Shown: piece after piece, positions 18,033 to 18,361 of the stretch
Position numbering within the stretch: the first letter of the stretch is position 1
Layout: every line of letters begins with the position of its first letter
From: Tricholomella constricta
Lineage: Eukaryota; Basidiomycota; Agaricomycetes; Agaricales; Lyophyllaceae
Length of the DNA: 18,361 nt
Direction of reading: 5' to 3'
Assembly (NCBI GenBank): GCA_013368375.1
Contig: JAACJP010000104.1
Coordinates: 1-18,361, forward strand
Notes under the pieces: generated by a model
Seen by the model: the letters and a program-made list of their open reading frames with translations, nothing else
Databases searched by the model: none
What the model was told of the DNA's origin: nothing
Made by a program: the position numbers and the translations under genes

Positions 18033-18361
18033 TGTCACGAACGTCCCCAACGACCACCCCTAAAGTCACACCCACTACGCTTTCCCACGCACGTCCGCCG
18101 TACATATATGACACCACTTTCTTTTCGGACACCTCACCTCGATATTACCTACTGTTAAGACTAGTTCTCGATTCTCGTTCTCGTTTCTCTCTCTCTCTCT
18201 CAATCTATTTGGCTTCACGCCCGTATCACTTGAGCTCTTTCGTTCGAATCAGCCCCGGTGAACACCTCCGTCAACGCTCACGACCTCCGAATACTCCTTC
18301 GTAGGTCGTCTTCCTTGACGGACGTCAGGCCTGTCCGCTTCGGTGTTCCAGAGTAACTCTG
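18033..18361 (+). repeat. Candidate LTR of a third element, runs off window
   Basis: TGTCACGAACGTCCCC begins exactly where the integrase frame loses homology, with TG as expected for an LTR 5' end. An ATATAT element at about 18103-18109 and a CT-rich stretch, including about eight CT repeats at 18184-18201, fit a fungal LTR promoter. No gene is seen. The right end is outside the window, so solo LTR and full element cannot be told apart. Confidence 0.5.

Overview
The window looks like repeat-rich DNA from a basidiomycete fungus, most likely an agaricomycete. The evidence is: Gag, protease, reverse transcriptase (RT), RNase H and integrase blocks of types common in those genomes, probable introns of about 50-70 bp with GT..AG ends and CTAAC-type branch points, and a GC-rich coding style. 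I see no host housekeeping gene, no rRNA or tRNA gene, and no CRISPR array. Almost everything is LTR retrotransposon, and three elements appear to be present.

Bases 1-543 are GC-rich tandem repeats. Element 1 spans about 544-13057 (12.5 kb) and is bounded by two nearly identical direct repeats (544-1017 and 12569-13057) that carry a TATA-like box and a poly(A) signal. Its plus strand holds a decayed gag (about 1399-3019), protease (about 3580-4123), RT (about 4399-5532), RNase H (about 5533-6265) and integrase (6266-7836). All belong to one Ty3/gypsy lineage and are broken by many frameshifts. The 4.7 kb between integrase and the 3' LTR is the unusual part. It holds two related, spliced genes on the opposite strand: gene A (10128 to 8098) and gene B (12225 to 10926). 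Joined across a phase-0 intron at the same place, each shows a Cys array with the exact spacing of a fungal Zn(II)2Cys6 cluster (C-X2-C-X6-C-X8-C-X2-C-X6-C). An N-terminal DW..WQSL block precedes it, and a helical region plus a Gly/Asp/Ser-rich tail follow. Behind each gene's start, at about 115-130 bp, lies a GACTG-AGGA-CAGTC hairpin followed by a purine tract, so the unit [antisense gene + hairpin + polypurine tract] occurs twice. A third copy of the purine tract, identical over 16 nt, lies near the middle of the element.

Bases 13058-13735 are a leader with a 26-bp tandem repeat and a 60-bp duplication that looks like an intron. Element 2 (gag at 13736, pol from 14941 to 18031) is a second, different Ty3/gypsy element with a CCHC zinc knuckle, a DSGA protease, an RT with YLDN at the active site, RNase H, and an integrase that stops right after its second catalytic Asp. 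At 18033 the sequence switches to TGTCACGAAC.., which looks like the start of a third element's LTR inserted into that integrase gene.

The most notable signal is the pair of antisense zinc-cluster genes inside a retrotransposon. Gene B keeps 395 codons with one nonsense codon and no frameshift, while gag and pol of the same element are heavily broken and the LTRs differ by only five C/T substitutions and three indels. This fits a recently inserted element that may have been moved by proteins supplied from elsewhere, but sequencing or assembly indels could also explain part of the frame damage.
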